Under the pieces are notes generated by a model. It saw only the letters and a program-made list of their open reading frames with translations, had not been told where the DNA came from and did no database searches. Both the position numbers and the translations under genes were made by a program. Of a stretch of DNA of 9,861 nt, positions 6,791 to 9,861 are shown piece by piece. Positions within the stretch are counted from its first letter, which is position 1. Every line of letters starts with the position of its first letter. The DNA is from Bacillota bacterium (lineage in GTDB: Bacteria > Bacillota > Clostridia > Oscillospirales > Oscillospiraceae). The stretch spans positions 1 through 9,861 of the forward strand of contig JAKOSQ010000152.1 of the NCBI GenBank assembly GCA_029777215.1. Direction: 5' to 3'.

Positions 6791-8230
6791 ATGGCTGCTG
6801 ATAAAAAGGTCGAACAGATCACCGATATGGAGGTCGATTTTGCCCAGTGGTTCACAGACGTCTGCACCAAGGCGGAGCTTGTCGACTACTCCGGCGTCAA
6901 GGGGCTGTACATTCTCCGTCCCTATGGCTACGCGATCTGGGAAAACATTATGGGCATTCTGGACGCAAAATTTAAAGCTACCGGCCACGAGAACGTATCC
7001 ATGCCGATGCTCATCCCCGAGAGCCTGCTGCAAAAGGAAAAGGACCACGTCGAGGGCTTCGCGCCTGAGTGCGCGTGGGTCACGCTCGGCGGCAGCGAGG
7101 AGCTGCCGGAAAAGCTCTGCATCCGCCCGACCTCCGAAACGCTTTTCTGCGACCACTGGAGCCACATCGTTCACTCGTGGCGCGATCTGCCGCTGCTCTA
7201 TAACCAGTGGTGCTCCGTCCTCCGCTGGGAAAAGACGACCCGACCCTTCCTGCGCGGCCGCGAATTTCTCTGGCAGGAGGGCCACACCCTCCACGCGACG
7301 CCCGAGGAAGCCATCAAGGAGACCGAGCAGCAGCTCGAGACCTACGCGGATCTGTGCGAAAACTACCTCGCAATGCCCGTCGTCCGCGGCTGCAAGACCG
7401 ACAAGGAAAAGTTCGCCGGCGCGGAGCGCACCTACACCATCGAGTGCATGATGCACGATCACAAGGCCCTGCAGTCCGGCACGAGCCACTATTTCGGGGA
7501 CGGCTTCGCCCGCGCCTTCGGCATCACCTTCTCGGATAAGGAAAACAAGCCCGCCATTCCCCACCAGACCTCCTGGGGTCTCTCCACCCGCATCATCGGC
7601 GGCATTATCATGACGCACGGCGACAACAACGGCCTCGTCCTCCCGCCGCAGGTCGCGCCCATCCAGGTCATCGTTATCCCTGTCGCGAGCCACAAGCCCG
7701 GCGTCACCGAAAAGGCGGACGAGCTCATCGCGCGCCTCAAGGCCGCGGGTCTCCGCGTCCGCGGCGACTTCTCGGACAACAGCCCCGGCTGGAAGTTCGC
7801 GCAGTACGAGATGAAGGGCGTGCCTCTCCGCGTCGAAATCGGTCCGAAGGACATCGAGGCCGGCCACTGCGTCGCGGTCCGCCGCGACAACGGCGAGAAG
7901 ATCGTCGTCCCGCTTGAGGAGCTCGAAGCCCGCATCCCCGAGCTGCTTGGCGACGTGCAGAAGGGCATGTACGAAAAGGCCAGGAAAAACCTCGACGAGC
8001 ACACCTACACCGCGACGACGCTCGATGAGGTCAAGGCCATCGCCGAAAAGGAAAACGGCGGCTTTATCAAGACCATGTGGTGCGGCGATCTCGCCTGCGA
8101 AATGGCCATGAAGGAAAAGGCGGGCGTCTCGTCCCGCTGCATCCCCTTTGAGCAGGAGCACGTCGGCGACGTCTGCCCCGTTTGCGGCAAGCCCGCGACG
8201 AAGATGGTCGTGTGGGGCGTTGCATACTAA
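6791..8230 (+). CDS. proS: Prolyl-tRNA synthetase, archaeal/eukaryotic-like type without INS editing domain
   Basis: ProRS is a class II synthetase that attaches proline to tRNA-Pro in the cytoplasm. The 479-residue length and architecture match the short ProS type 3 form. The catalytic domain has RPTSET (112-117), motif 2 [16 protein letters not shown] (from residue 153), and motif 3 GLSTRIIGG with Arg267. No insertion domain lies between motifs 2 and 3, so the cis-acting Ala-tRNA-Pro editing module of the E. coli type is absent. The anticodon-binding domain follows (about 285-385). The C-terminal zinc domain has Cys431, Cys436, Cys462 and Cys465, with spacing equal to that of the Thermus enzyme, plus an extra Cys450, and the chain ends in the typical Ala-Tyr. 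The ATG is preceded by AAAGGA (6772-6777) at 13 bases, rather far. It appears monocistronic. Confidence 0.98.
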   Translation: MAADKKVEQITDMEVDFAQWFTDVCTKAELVDYSGVKGLYILRPYGYAIWENIMGILDAKFKATGHENVSMPMLIPESLLQKEKDHVEGFAPECAWVTLGGSEELPEKLCIRPTSETLFCDHWSHIVHSWRDLPLLYNQWCSVLRWEKTTRPFLRGREFLWQEGHTLHATPEEAIKETEQQLETYADLCENYLAMPVVRGCKTDKEKFAGAERTYTIECMMHDHKALQSGTSHYFGDGFARAFGITFSDKENKPAIPHQTSWGLSTRIIGGIIMTHGDNNGLVLPPQVAPIQVIVIPVASHKPGVTEKADELIARLKAAGLRVRGDFSDNSPGWKFAQYEMKGVPLRVEIGPKDIEAGHCVAVRRDNGEKIVVPLEELEARIPELLGDVQKGMYEKARKNLDEHTYTATTLDEVKAIAEKENGGFIKTMWCGDLACEMAMKEKAGVSSRCIPFEQEHVGDVCPVCGKPATKMVVWGVAY

Positions 8231-8287
8231 AACGAATCAAAACCGGGAACGCCTGCGGCGCGAACTCTGCGAGACTTTTAGAACAGC
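8231..8287. other. Short spacer after proS
   Basis: These 57 bases between the proS stop and the terminator hairpin hold no gene or recognisable site. Confidence 0.6.
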
Positions 8288-8328
8288 AAAAAGCGTCCGT
8301 TCTGCATTGGCAGAACGGACGCTTTTTT
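8288..8328. terminator. Strong bidirectional intrinsic terminator
   Basis: An 18-bp perfect stem (8288-8305 with 8310-8327) closes an ATTG loop. Thirteen pairs are GC-rich core, and the outer five are A-T pairs giving a T-run on both strands. It serves both proS (plus) and the ABC ATPase gene (minus), which converge here. The ATPase TGA stop (8328-8330) touches the hairpin arm. Confidence 0.95.
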
Positions 8329-9116
8329 CAGTTGCCGCACTCGATGGAGATTTCGTTGAAAATTTTCAGCAGGTCGTCGACCTTGCACGCTTCCTTGTCC
8401 GCGCCCGCGGCATCCTTGACGACCTGGCCCTGGTGCATCATCACGAGGCGATCGCCGTAGGCCACGGCGTAGCGCAGATTGTGCGTCACCATGATGGCCG
8501 TGAGCTGCTTTTCGCGGACGAACTTTTCCGTCAGCTCCATGACGTTCTCCGAGGATTTCGGGTCGAGCGCCGCCGTGTGCTCGTCGAGGATCAGCAGATC
8601 GACGGGCGTGAGCGTCGATAAAAGCAGCGCGAGTGCCTGCCGCTGTCCGCCGGAGAGCAGGCCCACCGGCATGTCGAGCTTGTCCTCCAGCCCGAGGTGC
8701 AGCAGCGAGAGCTGTTCTTTATAAAATTCCTCGCGCTTTTTGGACACGCCCGGCGCGAGATTGTAGGCGCGGCCCTTGTTGTCCGCGAGCGCCATGTTCT
8801 CCAAAATAGTCAGGCTGCCGCACGCGCCGACGGACGGGTCCTGAAAAACCCTGCCGATGAACGCAGAGCGCCGGTGCTCCGGCATCTTTGTGATGTCCCT
8901 GCCCGCAACGGAGATGGTCCCGGCGGTGGGCTTGAGGCTGCCGCAGAGAAGGTTCAAAAGCGTTGTCTTGCCGCTGCCGTTCGAGCCGACGACGGAGATG
9001 AACTGCCCGCGCTCAACGGAAAAATCAAAGTCGTCAAAGAGCAGAGACTCGTTGACGGAGCCGGGATTGAAGACCTTGCGGATGTGCCGCAGTTCCACGA
9101 AAGACTGTTCAGACAT
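8328..9116 (-). CDS. ABC transporter ATP-binding protein (COG1101 / TrpZ-like)
   Basis: This 262-residue ATPase should power import through the membrane protein encoded just upstream. All nucleotide-binding motifs are intact: Walker A GSNGSGKTT (44-52), Q-loop Gln92 (RVFQDP), signature LSGGQ (154-158) followed by RQALALL, Walker B LLILDE (174-179), and H-loop His212 (MVTHN). The KVFNPGSVNE start, the GRVFQDPSVG segment and DEHTAALDPKS are typical of COG1101, the family of streptococcal TrpZ and of uncharacterised amino-acid-type importers. The ATG at 9114-9116 was chosen because AAAGGAG (9126-9132) lies 9 bases upstream. A longer form starting at 9155 would begin inside the permease gene without need. 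The start overlaps the permease stop by 8 bases (ATGTCTGA), so the two are coupled. The substrate is not shown by sequence alone. Confidence 0.95.
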   Translation of the reverse strand: MSEQSFVELRHIRKVFNPGSVNESLLFDDFDFSVERGQFISVVGSNGSGKTTLLNLLCGSLKPTAGTISVAGRDITKMPEHRRSAFIGRVFQDPSVGACGSLTILENMALADNKGRAYNLAPGVSKKREEFYKEQLSLLHLGLEDKLDMPVGLLSGGQRQALALLLSTLTPVDLLILDEHTAALDPKSSENVMELTEKFVREKQLTAIMVTHNLRYAVAYGDRLVMMHQGQVVKDAAGADKEACKVDDLLKIFNEISIECGN

Positions 9117-9861
9117 GTTCGGGCTCTCCTTTCTTGCCGAGCTTCTGGGAGACAATGGCGAGCGTCAGAAGGACGGCCATGAGGAGCTTCAAATAGCTCG
9201 AGGGCAGACCGAGCTGCAGCGCAACCTGCAGGCACGCCTTGTAGAGGATCGCGCCGAGCATCGCCATGGTGGTCGCCTTGAGGAAGCTCAAACGGCCAAA
9301 GACGCCCGTGCCGATGATAACGGAGGCCAGCGCCATGACGACCATGCCCTTGCCGGAGTTGATGTCCGCGTTTTGCGGTACCTGCGCAAGCACGGAGCCG
9401 GAGAGCGCAGTGCAGGCGTTGCCGATGGCAAGGCCGAGAATTTTGACACTGCCGGGGTTCCGGCCGAGACTCGTCACAAAGCGGCTGTTGTCGCCGCCAG
9501 CGCGCAGCAAAAGGCCCGACTTCGTCTTGAGAAAGCCGTCGAGCAGCAGCTTGAGGATGACGGCAATGAGGAAGGCGACAATGAGCTGGCGGTGCGGCTC
9601 GAGCGGGCCGGTGAGCAGTGTCGCCGGGCCGGCGGTGAAGATGGTCGGAAGATTGAAAAACTGCAAAATGGCCTTGCCGCCCGTGATGATGAGGTTCACG
9701 CTCCACGCCGCCGTCATCACGAGGATGCCGGAGAGAAGGTCCGTGATGCCGAGACGGACGTGCAAAATGCCCGTGACGCAGCCCATTGCCGCGCCCGCGA
9801 GCGCCGCGATCAGACACGCGAGCCACGGGTTGCAGCCCGCCGCGATCAGCGCCGCCGTGAC
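9109..9861 (-). CDS. ABC transporter permease (COG4120 / TrpY-like), 5' end cut by window edge
   Basis: About 250 residues remain and the reading frame is open to the window edge. It begins inside VTAALIAAGCNPWLACLIAALAG, so the ATG at 9786 is internal rather than the start. The hydrophobic protein shows about seven membrane segments. The TGILHVRLGITDLLSGILVMTAAWSVNL stretch matches the typical 'TGLLHTKLKIPDLLAGILTM' style of COG4120 permeases, related to the BPD_transp_2/LivH fold. Such permeases act with a COG2984 lipoprotein and a COG1101 ATPase; streptococcal TrpXYZ is a known example proposed for tryptophan uptake. The binding protein would be expected upstream, beyond the right edge. 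The stop at 9109-9111 overlaps the ATPase start by 8 bases. Confidence 0.92.
   Translation of the reverse strand, partial: VTAALIAAGCNPWLACLIAALAGAAMGCVTGILHVRLGITDLLSGILVMTAAWSVNLIITGGKAILQFFNLPTIFTAGPATLLTGPLEPHRQLIVAFLIAVILKLLLDGFLKTKSGLLLRAGGDNSRFVTSLGRNPGSVKILGLAIGNACTALSGSVLAQVPQNADINSGKGMVVMALASVIIGTGVFGRLSFLKATTMAMLGAILYKACLQVALQLGLPSSYLKLLMAVLLTLAIVSQKLGKKGEPEHV
9126..9132 (-). promoter_or_regulatory. Ribosome binding site that sets the ABC ATPase start
   Basis: On the minus strand this reads AAAGGAG, 9 bases before the ATG at 9116. It lies within the last codons of the permease gene and decides for the 262-residue form. Confidence 0.85.

Noticed and set aside
6716..8161. Minus-strand open frame of 481 codons opposite proS
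   Set aside because: It is antisense to intact proS, has composition typical of a mirror frame, and would read through the proS promoter.

Overview
The window reads as a stretch of chromosome from a GC-rich Gram-positive anaerobe, most likely a Clostridia/Oscillospiraceae-type gut bacterium. This is inferred from four things: MutS, MutL and MiaB sequences of Firmicutes style, Lys codons often AAA despite strongly GC-rich third positions elsewhere, AAAGGA/GGAGG ribosome binding sites, and a COG4120/COG1101 (TrpXYZ-like) transporter. No phage, IS, CRISPR, rRNA or tRNA was seen.

Layout: (1) 1-1348, minus strand, mutL, cut by the left edge so that its C-terminal domain is missing. (2) 1349-1469, an AT-rich divergent promoter region. 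(3) 1470-6266, plus strand, an apparent operon miaB - mutS - CPBP/CAAX-type membrane protease; mutS and the protease overlap by 4 bases. (4) A hairpin terminator at about 6265-6299 separates this operon from a convergent small beta-sandwich protein gene on the minus strand (6306-6611, TTG start). (5) 6612-6790, a divergent intergenic region with a near-consensus promoter for proS. (6) 6791-8230, plus strand, proS of the archaeal/eukaryotic-like type. (7) 8288-8328, a very strong bidirectional terminator. (8) 8328-9861, minus strand, a translationally coupled ABC transporter pair, ATPase downstream of a permease that is cut by the right edge.

Functionally, mutL and mutS are the two core proteins of methyl-independent mismatch repair. 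miaB modifies A37 of tRNAs reading UNN codons, and proS charges tRNA-Pro, so the window is mainly genome maintenance and translation. The transporter pair belongs to a family with characterised members for tryptophan and related substrates in streptococci; its substrate-binding protein would lie beyond the right edge. All genes except the small beta-sandwich protein can be assigned to known families. I found no convincing evidence of a new multi-gene system; the findings are local oddities and testable details.
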